Assembly (NCBI GenBank): GCA_003049485.1
Contig: PYST01000162.1
Span: 24,271-88,270 of the forward strand
Source: Ophioceras dolichostomum
Taxonomy: Eukaryota > Ascomycota > Sordariomycetes > Magnaporthales > Ophioceraceae
DNA length: 64,000 nt
Direction of reading: 5' to 3'
Below the pieces are notes generated by a model. The model was not told where the DNA came from. It did not search any database and worked only from the letters and a program-made list of their open reading frames with translations. A program made the translations under genes and the position numbers. This document shows positions 23,202-35,900 of this stretch, piece after piece (position 1 is the first letter of the stretch; each line of letters begins with the position of its first letter).

Positions 23202-26200
23202 CGCATGTGCTGATGCCCCTCACCTCTCACGTCCCTTACCCACCTCCCATATACGTTTCACCATACCCGATTTGGAGGCATCTATCTGTTTCTCGGCGAC
23301 CGAATGTCATGGTCAGGCGCTCATACCCCCCCATCCCTCATCGTGGAGACCAGGAGCTGATTTACGATTTGTGCCAGGATAGGAAGGAGTTTTTTTGCTT
23401 GGTGGTTGTAGTGGAGGGGGAGCCGATAGTCTCACGTGCGCCTCGGGTGCGCCCTGCAAGCTAGTAGGTGCCAGCAACCGGGCGCCCATGGCTGCGATAC
23501 GAGGCTGGCGACACTCGCTGAGGTTTGGAACATTATCCCCCTTTTCTTTTGTGTGTTCCAACCCTGCGACAGCGTCGGCTCTCCCCCTTCGTTTCCCCTT
23601 CTTTTCTTTTCTGTTCTATTCACCCCTTTCTAGACACAGTTCCCTCTCTCGAAGTGGTCGGCTTCCCTGCGCTCTTGCTGGGCGCCACCACTACTTTGTT
23701 TGGTCTTCTCTACCGGCAACAGGAAGTCTTGACTTTCCTCATTATAGACACGCGTGACCGTAGAGCACCACACCTACGGTTGTACTCTCGTTACTCAAAC
23801 ATCTCAATACTGATGTCACTCTTTGATATCTTTGTACATGTGTTTGTGTGCACGTTATACACAGGTGCTGAGCTGGTATTTGCTGTTGATGTTGTCGACT
23901 ACTACTTGCTACCCTCCCTACTTACCTGCCTGCCCCCCTACCTACCCGCCTCCCTCCCTCCTTAACCAGCAAGGTAGGCATGTGCCAAGTACATGCAGTC
24001 TGTTACCTACAGGTCGGTGCGATCGACGACGTTCGTCTGAGATATCACGCAAAGAGCCCGGTGTTGGGCTTGGGGATGGTGATTTGGTAGTGATACTAGG
24101 TAAGGCGCCTCGGTAGTCTTGTGAAAGCTGTCCAAAAATGTACCCTTGCCGAACGGAACAGTAACCGCGGCAAGATATAATAAGCAGTATCAGCGGACAG
24201 AAAGTGTCTAGCGAAGAGGTGCACGGAAAGGCAATGAGGAGCTGGAAGAACATGAGCCTTGAGACTCTTCCCAGTGAGTGACCAAACTCTTCCCGGCACA
24301 TTAATGGGGGAAACCACAAAAGTGGCGACGGACGAATAGTGAGCCAACATGAAGCTGAGCTCACGACGGCGTTGGGAGGATGCGTTGCTCTTGATGATCG
24401 TGCTCCACTTGGGGTGCTGAGACTGGAGCAAAGAACCCCCCTCCGCGCAAATAGTGCCGAGAGCAGCACAAGTCGAGACTGTTGATATACGGCCCGAACT
24501 GTTTTGCCTGGTGCCTACTGAAACCGGTGTGGTGGCCGCTCGAGGTAGGTAGGTCTGACTTGTGATGCAGATAAAGCGCAAGACGTGAGTAAGGCTAGCT
24601 GCACTCTGCTCACCATCCCTTGCAGCCCAGAGAGGTGCGGCTCATTGTCTAGGTAGGCAGACTCATAAGGCAGCTTCCCGTCTTCCTGTCATCACAGTAA
24701 CAGTCAAACAAGGGGGGTGAGCTGAGTTCGAATCCGCGATTTGAATTTGTGTTCGACCTTGGCGGAGAAAAATGCGATCTGCTTCGAAAGATGGTCTTGC
24801 TGTTAACCCTTTTTTTTTTGTTGAAGACGCGAAGCTCCATCTCCTACGTACCTGCCCAGAAAACCTCGGACATTCGAGGCGAATAGGGGGAGCTGTTTAT
24901 TAGCGCGGTACCGTTAGTAAATGCATGTGGCCTTGCGCCGATTCTACCATAATTCCGGCCGTTGTGAACGGGCGCTTGCTTTAATAGGTGCAGTATGGAG
25001 TAACAACCTGAAGGTTATCAGGACCTAGCCAAATTCAACGACATCGACGGACGTTCAACGGTGAGGGGTGGAAGCACCCGAGGTACAGCCATCCAAAGTC
25101 GCCGGACCCCGGAAGCTTCTTCCAGTGGAATCCCATAATCGGCTAATGCGTCTGTCCGCACGCCGCGTAGTGTACTTCCTTACCTGCTTACCTGCTCCTG
25201 AACAATACATTAGGTTAGCAGCCGTCGTTGATGCGCGAACACTCTTGATAGCCTAACCGGAGCACTCCTGACAAGGCCACACCAAGGTACCACTCTGCAC
25301 AACAAATAGTTGGGGACGCACAAAGTCCACCCTGCGGCTCATGTCATGCATGCATGCATGTGGGATTGGGAAAATCCCCGATCAGCTGGCCCATCCTGGT
25401 TTGCTTGGCCCACCTTTCTTTCCCACCCACGACTTGGCCGAGGGAGAGGAAGGAGAACGAGAAGGAGGAAGATGAGAACTAGTGAGGAGAGAAGCGACAG
25501 ACTTGAAAAAGTTGCATCAGTATCCAGCTGACTGTTGTTGTAAAGTATGGAGCTGCGAAAACTACCTAATCAAGAACAGCAGTTGCCTCTTGCTTGTTAG
25601 AGGAAGCTTGGGTCGTAAGCCAAGATTCTGATGATCGACCTGCAGTACTTCTCCCTCTCTTGGTCATCTGTCTGTATGATCAGTGGTGTTTTGAGCGGTG
25701 AAAGGAAAAGACCCGAACGTCGAAAGAGAGAGGAAGGCGGGCCGATGAAGGAAATGGAGAGGAAAGTAAGTGGCTCGCCTCGGTGACCGTTCCTGGCGTA
25801 AATCTTGTTGAAAATTCTTCCGTCCTTCCATTTAAGAGTGGCGGTTGAAATTACTATATGTTATATCAAACCTCCCCTATACCTGCCTATATGACGTTTC
25901 TAAGAACGGGCAAAACCTGATCGGTTAAGTGGTGCCCGCTCCCATTGTTGTCTTTTTAGTTTCTTCTTGCTCTTTTTCTCTCCTGTTACCTTTTTCTTCT
26001 TCTCTATCCTTCTGTTTGTGCTTCCCTTCACGTTGTCTTTGTTGATTTACCGGGCCGGCGAGAACGCGACCCATCTATGGCTGGGTGTCTGGCCGGTTTG
26101 CTGCACGCGCAGAGGCTTAGGTAATTCCCCTTCCCGAAATGGCCTCCGTTTTCGCCTTCCCATCCCACTCCCCCTCTCCGAAAGCTCAGTCCAAGCCTCT

Positions 26201-27474
26201 CCAAACAAAAGTCGTCCATCGACCGCCTCCCCTTTCTCGCGTCGAAAATCTCCAACGCTGCACGGCCGTGTCGTGTTCGAATAGAGTCCCCTCGAGGTCG
26301 CAAAATAAGGCACTTTGATAATGAGCAAAACGCGGAAACTCATTCTCTGTCTTTCACATTTTCTTCCTGCCTTCTATGTGATGCCTATATCTCTTTTAGC
26401 CCTTCACTCTTCCACTCTCTTTAACCCTCCTTCCCTTGGACCACGCCGTCTTCGCCCATAGCTTTAGAGCTGCCACCACTTGCCTTCCCGTGCGGGTGGA
26501 CTGCGCGGTGCCCCACGCCGACCGGCCTCACCCACAAGCAGCCTCCCCATCACCAGGCTGCCCCTATACACAGCTAGCGATTCGCACCACCCATATGCCG
26601 ATTCCAGTTCCGAAACACGAGAAAAGGTGATGAACAAGAGAGGGAGATCATTGGGGCCTCATCAGACCGCTCCTAATGGAGATGCAAACGTGCGACAGTT
26701 GTACCCGTCTCAGCCCAGCCCAGCCTCTTCCAAATGGACGGACAAACAACAATCCAGATCACCACCCGCTCTACCAGAGCGCAACCAAGGCTATCCGACC
26801 TCCCGACTCGACAACCGATAGAAGAAGAACGACGACGATACAAAAACAAGGCGAGGAAAGGACAGACGAGAAGAGATATTTGAGACAGCCAAAAAAAAAA
26901 GCACCTCACTTACGGCTATCGTACACACCACTGCCAATCACGAAACGAGATTAAAAGAAAATAAAACGGATTAAACGAAATCGCCGGCGCCAGAAGGAAA
27001 CTAATCACGGCGATGTGGATGGCTGGATATATGTGGTGTTCTTCAAGACCATGGACGAAAAAAGAGTAGGGCAAGCCAGATCAGCCTGACAAGAAGGAAG
27101 CATGTGGGATAAGCAAAGAACAGAAAGAAGAATATGCGAAGGAGAGAACGAAGAGGGAAAAAAAAGCTGGCGATGGGAGGAGGGAGAGAAGCGTTCCACA
27201 GCTTGCCTCCCTGTCTGCCTGCCGCCGCCGCGAACGGTTTATACGTCGACCCGGATATCGACCAAATAAGTACCTAGAAGAAGAACTGGCATTTCGTTGT
27301 ACAGTGGTATCTTCGTCGCGCGCGTATGGTTGTTCTCAAAAGCCGTACAATTACAGATGTTGGTCGCTGCGTCTGGTCGCTGGTGGTTGTGGTTGTGGTG
27401 GTGGCGGCTGTTGTTGTGTGTGGGTGGTGGATGGTGGGAACCGCCCATGGTGCCACAGCTAGAACACCTTCTCG
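23202..27474. other. Convergent intergenic region, 4.3 kb, no recognised gene
   Basis: The region lies between the 3' ends of the hypothetical gene and the zinc-cluster gene. CT-rich blocks on the + strand at about 23540-23640 and 25950-26040 resemble promoter tracts, but no recognisable protein follows either of them. A CATG-repeat palindrome (CATGCATGCATGCATG) lies at about 25345-25361. Small open frames around 26436-26950 are rich in simple sequence and show no family features. Confidence 0.5.
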
Positions 27475-30400
27475 TCATTGTGGGTGAAGATGATGGGAGG
27501 ATGACGAAGAATCGGGCTGGTCGATTAGGCCGCCAATATCGACGCGTGATCGATCGTCCCTAGGCGGTGGCCATGATGGCGGTTGCTGTTGTTGTTGTTG
27601 TAGTTGTTGATGCTGTTGCTGCTGCTGCTGGCTGCTCCGAATCGGAGGTAGTTGGTACCCTGGCTGCTGGGGTGGTGGTTGGTGGGGGCCGAGGTGTGAG
27701 GGTGGCGGCCTCGAGGTTGAAGACGATTGTGGCAGGTTGCTCTGTTGGAGCTGATACGGCGAGGCAGTTGCACCTGGAGCGCCTGGCCCTCCCAAGCCCG
27801 GCGAATACTCCGGCCGGCTCGGCGACGCCGAATATGAGCTCTGCAGCCCAGGACTGAGGCCTGGCATCATCCCCTGACCCCCTGGCCTCACGCCGCCGTA
27901 CCCACCGCTTGCGTCGCTTCCCAGTCGTGGCCTCCCTGGCTCAAAAGTGGCTGATACAGGAGTCGGCTGCGCGGCGAACGCCTGGGGAGGCGCTGGTTGG
28001 TACTGGTACGGCATATCCCGCGGATCTCGCGTATGTGGTGACGGGGTCAGGTGTCCGTGCGGTCGGGCGGCGACGCTTAGTTGGATGACGACGAAATAGA
28101 TCGAATCCTGCTTGGCGAGCCCCAGGCGGACGGGATATGACCGGGGCTGGCCATCCTGGCCGATAAAGGTCATGAAGTCTTGCTTGTCGAGCTGGAACCT
28201 TGCCATCTCCTCCAGAGTGAATCCAAGTTCCTGCATCACCCGCTCCTCCTCCTGTTTGCCGAAGATGGGAGGCAGGTAGTTGGGTTCCTTGCGGACCTGC
28301 TCGTCCTGGAGCTGCCGCTGCTGAACCAACACGCGCTCCTGCTCGGACGGTACGACCACGTCCATCAGCTTCAACCCTTGGACCGAGTGCCGGCCGATCG
28401 CCTCCGCAAAAGTCACCGAGGCCTTGGCGATCTCAAAGTCCATGGCGAGGAATGCGGCTGGCTCGGGTGGCCTCGTCGCAATGGATAGCGGGGCTGGGAA
28501 GATATTCGCATCCGACGCCGAGCCCCGTTCTAGGAACCTCGAGGACGCGCCCCCCTCGGTTGGTTGCGACTTGAGAACGCGGTACGACTGAGACCGGCGG
28601 AGGGTATCGTCATAGCCGGGGCTCATCGATGCCGGAGGCTGGTTGAAGAGTGAGATGGGACGCCTCATCGACCCCTCCTGGGAGTGGCCTCCCCTTCCTG
28701 GCACATCGTATCTCAACTCCCTGTCGTCGCGTAGCCGAGGACGGCCCCGCTTTTTGTGCTGGACATCGACGCAGGAGTCCTCCTTGCTGTTGCTGATACA
28801 CCTAGAGCAAGGTCTTTGGGCTGTAGAAACGATCAGCAAACCTGCGTCTGTGCAATTCTGAAGTTGCAAAATGCAAACATAACTGGGGCAAGAAAGGACC
28901 CAGACAAGGAGAGACTAGTGAGCCACCCATCCATATTTTTGCTCTTGCTTTCTCACTTCTTCTTTTCCCTCTCTTTCATTATTTTGCCACCTCTTCTTCC
29001 CCTGGATCTTCTGGAATAAAGAGCAGCACTGGCTGTCTGAAGGGCCGGTAGCCAACAAAGTCAGGCCATCGCTGGAAGGATACGGCACGCGGACCCCCGA
29101 AGCCGGGAAGCCAATTGGCCTGCTTGCTTGTGTCTTCTCCCCCTATATGACTGGGGCATTATGCCTAAATCACAGTCAGACGGAAGAGAGGCGTAAGCCT
29201 CTGTAAATCCTGTGCTTCTTCGTTTTCCCCATGAGGCCCCGGCCCGAGTTGCCGCAGAGTTCATCCTCCAGACGGGAATTGCCGACCCGCGGTGCACGCA
29301 ATTTCGGTCGAAACCGCCGAGTGGGCGGCCTGGAAGCGACGAGACCTTGGAGCCTCGCTTGAGGATTGCCAAAATCCGTGTTCCTTGCAGCACATGCGGC
29401 ACACATACTGTGCGTGTCGCATGGCAAAGCTTTCCCGTTTTGCTCCCTTGTCTCGTCCCCTCTTGCCCCATACCAGACCCCTGCAAGAGTCAATGCCGCA
29501 GAACTCAAAAGAAAAAAAAAAGGGGGGGGGGGGGGATGGCGTCGCGGGGAATAGAAGACGGAAAGGACAACACGGCAAGGGAAATGGAGCAGAGATGAAA
29601 GCAAAAAGTAGTGTAGCGGGCCCCAAGTTTGTCGCGCATCCGGGTTTCGCGTTCTATTTTTAAGAAAACGTCATTTCGGGGATACGTACCGTCGCACCTG
29701 TAGAGCATCGTCAGCCGAGAGTTCTGGCTACTGATTGCGGCCTGCTTCTGGTAGTCCCAAGCAAGAATGAGGCTATGGGCTATGGGCCGTAGATCAGAGA
29801 GAGGTGAGGTATTAGCTTCACTCACCTGAGATGTGCTCGCTTGCAAGGCACGCAGGCGGATGCCACGTGCCCCTTCGTCTTTCGCTGGGTCTTTGGCGAC
29901 GTGAATGGCAGTCCTTCTTGGGTTGGCGGCCTAGGGGGCATTGGGTAAGGGCCCTGCATGCCTATCGGGCCAGAGCCTGGTCCGGGAAGTGGCCCGGAGC
30001 CGGGCCCAGGACCTGGACCAGGTCCAGGACCACCGAGAGGACTCGGCAGGTAAGGATGCTGTGCCATGAGATGACCTGGCGGTTGCGGCTGAAAGGGCGG
30101 AAGAGGTCGGGGCATGTTCTCGGGCGCGCGGTGGAAGCCGTACTGTAACCGCTCTGGCGGTGTTTCTGGAGCGAACGGCCTCATCGGGGGCTGAACCTGC
30201 TGCGGCGATTGGGTTTGGTGAGTGTGGGCCTGAATTGAGGGTGGATGCAATCTGACGTCTCCGTGCGCTGTCGTCGAGAGTCCGCGATGGACATCTTGGC
30301 TGGCGGACGAGTGATGGTACTGCTGCTGTTGCTGCTGATGGTAGATCCCCTGGCTGCGGTCCCCGGTCTCTTGTGGAGCTGGTTTCGGAGGCAGCGGCGG

Positions 30401-30580
30401 AGAGCCGGACATGGGCGGAGACGGGTAGGCCCTCGAACGCGCGACGGCGCTTGTGGTCTCTGCTCTGGCCCAGCTCAGATCAAGATTGACGGGCGGTGCC
30501 AGTTCCGGGGGAGGTCGGCGCCGGCCGATAGGGAGGGTGAACGAGGTCTCGGAAGGACGACTTAAGCTTATGGCTTGCAT
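27475..30580 (-). CDS. Zn(II)2Cys6 transcription factor with PAS-like domain
   Basis: Predicted fungal zinc-cluster DNA-binding regulator; target genes unknown. Exons on the minus strand: 30580-29826, 29697-29690 (an 8-nt microexon) and 28820-27475. Phases join exactly, giving 702 aa. The N-terminal 240 residues are Pro/Gln-rich and contain PSPPMSGSPPLPPKP. The zinc cluster is complete only when the microexon is included: Cys243, Cys246, Cys253, Cys259, Cys262 and Cys271 (C-x2-C-x6-C-x5-C-x2-C-x8-C). It is followed by the basic linker HKKRGRPRLRDDRE. A PAS-like segment spans about 378-506 (from FLAMDFEIAKAS to YFVVIQLSV), an arrangement also seen in the acuK/ERT1 type of regulator, though I do not claim orthology. 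The C-terminus has long poly-Gln. The second intron is 869 nt, long for a filamentous fungus. Confidence 0.88.
27575..27650 (-). repeat. Poly-Gln-encoding CAG/CAA repeat
   Basis: In the C-terminal region of the zinc-cluster protein, CAG and CAA codons encode QQQQQQHQQLQQQQQQ. Mixed codon use points to selection on the protein tract rather than a fresh microsatellite expansion (inference). Poly-Gln is common in fungal activation domains. Confidence 0.85.
29512..29535. repeat. Homopurine A-run/G-run inside the 869-nt intron
   Basis: Ten A residues are followed directly by fourteen G residues on the + strand, that is C-run then T-run in the sense of the zinc-cluster gene. It lies within that gene's second intron. 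Homopolymers of this length are prone to length error and slippage. Confidence 0.9.
29690..29697 (-). other. 8-nt coding microexon within the zinc-cluster motif
   Basis: On the minus strand the sequence reads CTACAG, then GTGCGACG, then GTACGT. The eight bases complete an Arg codon, encode Cys-Asp, and give the first base of an Ala codon. They supply the third zinc-ligand Cys of the cluster, with family-standard spacing on both sides. No transcript evidence is available here. Confidence 0.85.
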
Positions 30581-32865
30581 GGATGTAATTGTGCACGTCC
30601 AAGGGCTGGGGATGGCGCCGAGATCTCAAGCCGACCCTTCGGGTAAGGAGACGCCGTGGCCGCAACTAGCCCAGAAACCCAACCTCGACGAAGGCCTTGA
30701 CGAGAGAGAAGAAGGAACGAGCCTGACGTTGGCCACGTTGGTCGGCGGGCACATTACCTGACTCCGTGGCGATGAAGCGTGCTGTCAGATCCTATCGGGG
30801 GGGTGTGATGTCGAGAACTGTTCTTGCCAGTCGACTAACATGTACCTGGGTTGGGCTGGCCTATTTCTTGGGCTGGTTGTTGGCCGGTGGTTGGCTGCTG
30901 GTGGCTTGCTTGCTTGCCCGATTGGTCGATCGCCACTATCGTCTGTCTCTCGCCGTGGGTTCTCTCTGGTTTTGCTACTGGGCGCTGGTGGCTAGCGGCT
31001 GGGTCCTAGGAAGCAGTATCTATCTACTGCCTGCGAAGGGGATTTTTCGGTGGGTGGTTGAGGGGGAGGGGGGGATGGCAGAAACCGAATTCGATGACCC
31101 ACGCGCACAGGGTGCAGTGGGTTTGCTTGAGTTCGGCTCAGTTTGCCTCGTGGTTGGCTCGTTCTGGTGGAGTCGCAGGCGACACTGGGGCACGATGGCG
31201 AGTCCGGTTCGAGGAAGACGGGGGCCAAGAGACAAACGCTACCGAAGTAGGGGGAATATAGGGGAGGGATGTGATGGATGAGTGCTCCTTTTTCAAGGCG
31301 GCGCGGGTTTGGGTGGTGATGGGTTGGGAAAACAACATGCACGCACACGCACGCCTTGGTCCTCGTTCTGAGCTCAATCGTGAGTCCGGGCCTGGGCCTG
31401 AACCTGAACCTGAACCTGGACCGTGACGGTGGACACGGGATAGACTCGGGGTGGCCGGTGACGGGGGACGGCCAAGTGGGAGGAAGAGGAGGAGGCGGAG
31501 GAGTTGCTGGCTGGAGGGTTCCTGGGGGTGTGGAAGCTACAACACGATCGAGCAACAATGTCGGACAAGATGCTGCCTGCGCCGTAATACTAGCTCAGTG
31601 AATCCTTTGCGCTCCCGTGATACCGCATACGGCGGTGTTCGTCGTCACCGGCTGTGGTTGGGGAAGTCGTCGGGGTCCTGCAGTCGAACCGAGAAACTCA
31701 TGTGCTCAGAACCGGCCGGAGGGCGGCGAGGGTGCGGCGGCGGAAGGGAGGACGGATCCAGGAGTCCAAGACAGACAGGCGTTTTGCTTTGGCGGATCCG
31801 GAGGCGGAGAGGTTGCGCGGTGATAGCGAGGGATGAAGGGCAACCGAGCGCACTCCCTTTCTTTCTATCCTGCCCTCTTGATTCCCCCTCTTCTCTTATT
31901 TCTTGTTCTTTCTCCTATCCCTCGTCTCCTGCCAGTCTTGCTCCCTTCTCCACGTTCCTGTGTTCCCAGTTCCACTCCCAGGACCGGTCCGTTCCACCTC
32001 CACTTCCTCTGGTGTACAGCTCCGGATCGCGTTCAGATTCTGTCCGGTTACTACAGCGCTGGATGGATGGTCTTCTCCCGTTCGTCCTCGAGTAACTACG
32101 GCGCAAAAAACAAAAGAAGGGTGAGATAGTCGTTGTGAAGACGGCACCTCGAGAAGAGAGGTCGAGGGTGGTGGGCTGCCGGTGCTAGCTGCCAGAAGCT
32201 GCAAAGGGGGTTTTGTGCGACTTAAAGGGACAAGCTGGGGGTGATTGAAGAGATGGTGACAAGGGTGACCCAGGTTTGCAGTGATCTTGGGAGCTTGGAA
32301 CGCGAGGAAGGAGGGGTGTAGGGGGGTAGGGAAGCCGGGCCAGCATGCCAGCTTGCCAGCTTTGCTGCTGGTGCGGATACAGCTGCTTCTGGTGTTGCTG
32401 ATGGTACTGTGGTATTGCTGCTTGCTCGTGCTGGTGCTGGTGGGTGCCCCTGCGACTTTGGGCTTCAACCCTTCAACCCGGGGTCCTGGGGGCCGGTCAT
32501 GGGGTGGCGCTGCTAATCAAGGGTGCGGATAGGTAGCCTGCGCTCCTCGGCGCTGCCAGGTGGGTTGCCAACTTGCCAGGTGGGCTGCCAGGGTTGGCGT
32601 GCCCCTGCCCTGCCGGGATGGGGCATCCATCCCATCCCCCATGTTCCTTTCCCCCATCCCCATCCGATCCCTTGTCAACCCTAATCCGGACCAATGCTGC
32701 AGTGAGCCAGACGAGACGAAAGGGCAGGAGGATACGCAATCATCCGAGGATCCTCTACTAATTAGAAGGACTTTTTAGCGGGCCGGCTGGTCTCAAGCCC
32801 GTCTATTATGGATCGTGTGAATTCTCCGGCTGGTTTCAACGCTTTGCGGAAAGCTTTCGGGTGTG

Positions 32866-32990
32866 TAAGTGCAGTGTGTGTGAGTGTGCGAGTGTGTGAG
32901 AGTGTGAGAGTGTGAGGGGAAGCATGATTGTATGGGCGTGTGGGCGTGTGGGCGTGTGTGCTTGCGTGCGTGCTTGTTCGTGTGTGTCCA
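32866..32990 (+). repeat. GTGTGAGAGT / GGGCGTGT imperfect tandem repeats
   Basis: A G/T-rich stretch contains imperfect repeats of GAGTGTGA-like units, followed by three copies of GTGGGCGT and further GTGTGCTTGCGT variants. It is low complexity with no coding features. Confidence 0.8.
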
Positions 32991-35900
32991 GAGCTGGGTG
33001 TGATGAAGCGTGGGTGTAGTGCTGTGTTTCCGGAGTACATACTTGATTTGATCAAGCCTGAACGAGGTTCGAAATACCAAGTGGGATGGATTTCATGTTG
33101 CGTTGAGTTCCGGACTTGGATGGTGGATGGGAGGGTTGAGAGATAGTTGCGTTAGTGGTTGTGTGCGGGTGTGTTGGCGTGCGTGCAGCCCCTGCAGGGA
33201 GTGAGGGAAAAGGTGTGCATGTCCAAGCTGCTCAGGATATGTTTGAGGCGAGCTGAAGCTTGCGATTGGACAAATCATTGATCAATGCCACTGGCGATGC
33301 AGGCAGGTACGCACTCGAGAGTTCTGCAACCGCGACTGACATCACGCTCGCGCAACTATGGTAGACAGACTGAATGGGCAGGTGGAAAGGAGGGCCCTTT
33401 CCTCGCAAGTCAATGGCTGAGGTAGAGGTGGTTTGTACCTAAAAGGTGGCCACCCTCCATCCATTGCTCTTTCTCTGTGTTGTTCCGTCCCTGCCCACTG
33501 GCCTGCTCCCTCCCTCTTCCCACCGTCGTTCCGGTGCATGCCACCTCGGGACGGACCAGAAAATGTAATGACTGGAACGGTATCTTAGCCAACCAGCCAG
33601 TAACGAGAGCAGAGCAGCCGGTGGTCGAAGGGTGGTCCGTGGGAAACCGACATCATGGGCCCTGGATCTGGCACATCAAATAGGAGGTCCAGGATGGAAA
33701 GGTGGTGGGGGATTGGACGAAATGAAGATTTGGGGTAAGATGCCGGTGATGTGCAGAGGTGGTTTAATGCGTCTGCTACAGATCTCGGCTCCAGCTTCAG
33801 GTTTCGACTGCAGTGGCTACAAACAGGGTGACTGGCAGAAGGAACTCCCACCCCCTCGCCCCCATCAACCATTCATTCCCGCAATGAGGCGTGAGGGGCA
33901 GCGGATGACTGGTGGTGGAGGCATTGGAGGCACAGGCAGGACTTGGAGAGAGGTGGACATATTTGCGTGTGTGTGTGTGTGTATCGCCCGAGCCTATGAG
34001 GGGTCGAGATCACCCGAACCAGCCTTACTATTGCTCGAGAAGACCCTGGGGCAGCTCTTTGTCCGGTCGCGGCGCAAAATGTACCTACATCCAAGCGACG
34101 AGCGCCAACGTAACGCGCTAATGCAAGCGTGTGCTGTAGGAAACCAAGGCAGACTCGACAGGCACCGAGGGCACCGTTGCGACGGGCTCTGCTGTCACCT
34201 GGACTCGGCCACCCTCCATCGATGAGCCAAAATAACATGAAGCTTTGTGTGTGTCCAGTCCGCTTACGCTGTGCGTATGCGGAGCGCACGATAGGCGAAG
34301 GAGGACATGGGCATACGTCAAAAAGGGAGGTACCTGACCTCCCTTTCTCCACCCCTCTCCATCCCCCGCCGCCCTCATCACGGTGGGCAAGTTTCCATTG
34401 CGTGTCCAAAGTACCTCACCTCTCCAGCACTAGGAGCACAACGTAGGAAATAATAGAACAGTGGTACTTCCTTTCGACGCCTAGGTAGGATGGAGTCGAT
34501 GCCAAAAAGTAAGAAGAAGCGGCCGACTTACCACCAGCCTAATATCGAGAAAAGGGTCAGTGTGGGGAGCTTGACACTTACATGACGCCGAACATGTCTC
34601 TTCATCAACAAGAACAGCAACACGGAGCGGCGCCCGACTGCCCTCGAAGGGCTCAGAGAAAATTAAAATGAAATCGAACGCAGCCAGTCTCGATGCGTTC
34701 TCTCAGTCCTTTTGACAGGAAGCTGATGACGTTCGCTTCTGGTTCCTTCCGAGGTTCGTTTCTGAGCCAGCTGGCCGGCTCGGGGTTAAGACGCCGACGA
34801 ACTGTTGGTTCCCGTCTGGTGTGATGAGTGGTAATGTGGCTTGAGCCTAACACACACAGCTCGGGAAATTTTCGACTGACTTCAGTCCTGGCACCTGAAA
34901 CTAATTGGAGGTTGTGTGGAGTCTACCTGCCTCTAGTTTGCTCCTACGACGACGACTACCACATAGTGTCGGTTGGAGCAAGCCATTCCATCATCCCAAG
35001 ATTGAAAGGCAACGAATTGATGACCTCCTTTTCCTGTCTTCTCTGGCCAACTCAGGAGCATCCATGCCATCTTCCTGAGCAGGTTGATAGTCACGACGAC
35101 GGAACTTTGCTGGGATGGGCAAACAGACTGACTGACAGGGCCTTCCGACAAGCATTGATGCAAATGCATAAACGTTCTTTTTATATCGGTAAGTTGCAGG
35201 AACAAGTTACAGAGTTGTAAAATTTGGACGGTCCCGTCGGCCTCAACTGGCACTTTCTGTCACCAGTCGCTGGCCGCCCGCTGCCGCATTGGCCCGGGCG
35301 CCATGCATCAATGTCCGTGCTGGAAGAAAGCGTGGAAGCACCGTGACGCCGTCGAGTCCGGGGAGCGACGCCTCGTCACATCCATCTCCCCCGCCAAGTC
35401 ACACCGGTGGCGGAGAGATGAGACTTCAACACATGGCCCGGCATCATCAGAATTCAACCGATTGCAACCAAAAAGGCCCAGAGCCTCTGCCACATGTAGA
35501 GCCCAGAGCCCAGAGCACCCTTCGCATCAACAACAAAATCAAATTTAGAAAAGTACAAACGAGCACAGAGCTAAGGTCACCTCAAAGCCCAAGGAAGCTG
35601 CCGCCCCGCACACGAGTGGACGAATAGGTACGGATTGGGACAAATGGCACATTTGGAGTAGCAATTGTGCTTTCTCGCTTGTCCGTCGGTCGTCATCCGC
35701 GTGGGCACAGGTTTCGGGCAGCTCCATCTTCGTTATTGTCCAGGACCCGGCTGATATAGCTTGTTAACCGGCACGGCCAGCCCTGGAGCCATGCTACCAT
35801 CGGTCCCAGGACCCTTGAGCCCAACAAGGCCCGGGAAGAGGAGCTTGGGGCAAGGCACCAGGCTCCCACGCGGCAGCAAGATCCTCCTGCGCTACGGCGC

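Noticed and set aside
30766..31281. 171-aa open frame with hydrophobic, membrane-like stretches on +
   Set aside because: It is built from T/G-rich low-complexity sequence opposite the likely leader of the zinc-cluster gene. It has no family motif and overlaps other equally long frames.
31588..31660. tRNA-like A-box (TAGCTCAGTG)
   Set aside because: No matching B-box or cloverleaf could be folded downstream; no tRNA gene is supported anywhere in the window.
31451..32095. 214-aa open frame on +
   Set aside because: Arg/Ser-rich sequence from purine- and pyrimidine-rich tracts; a chance frame without domain features.
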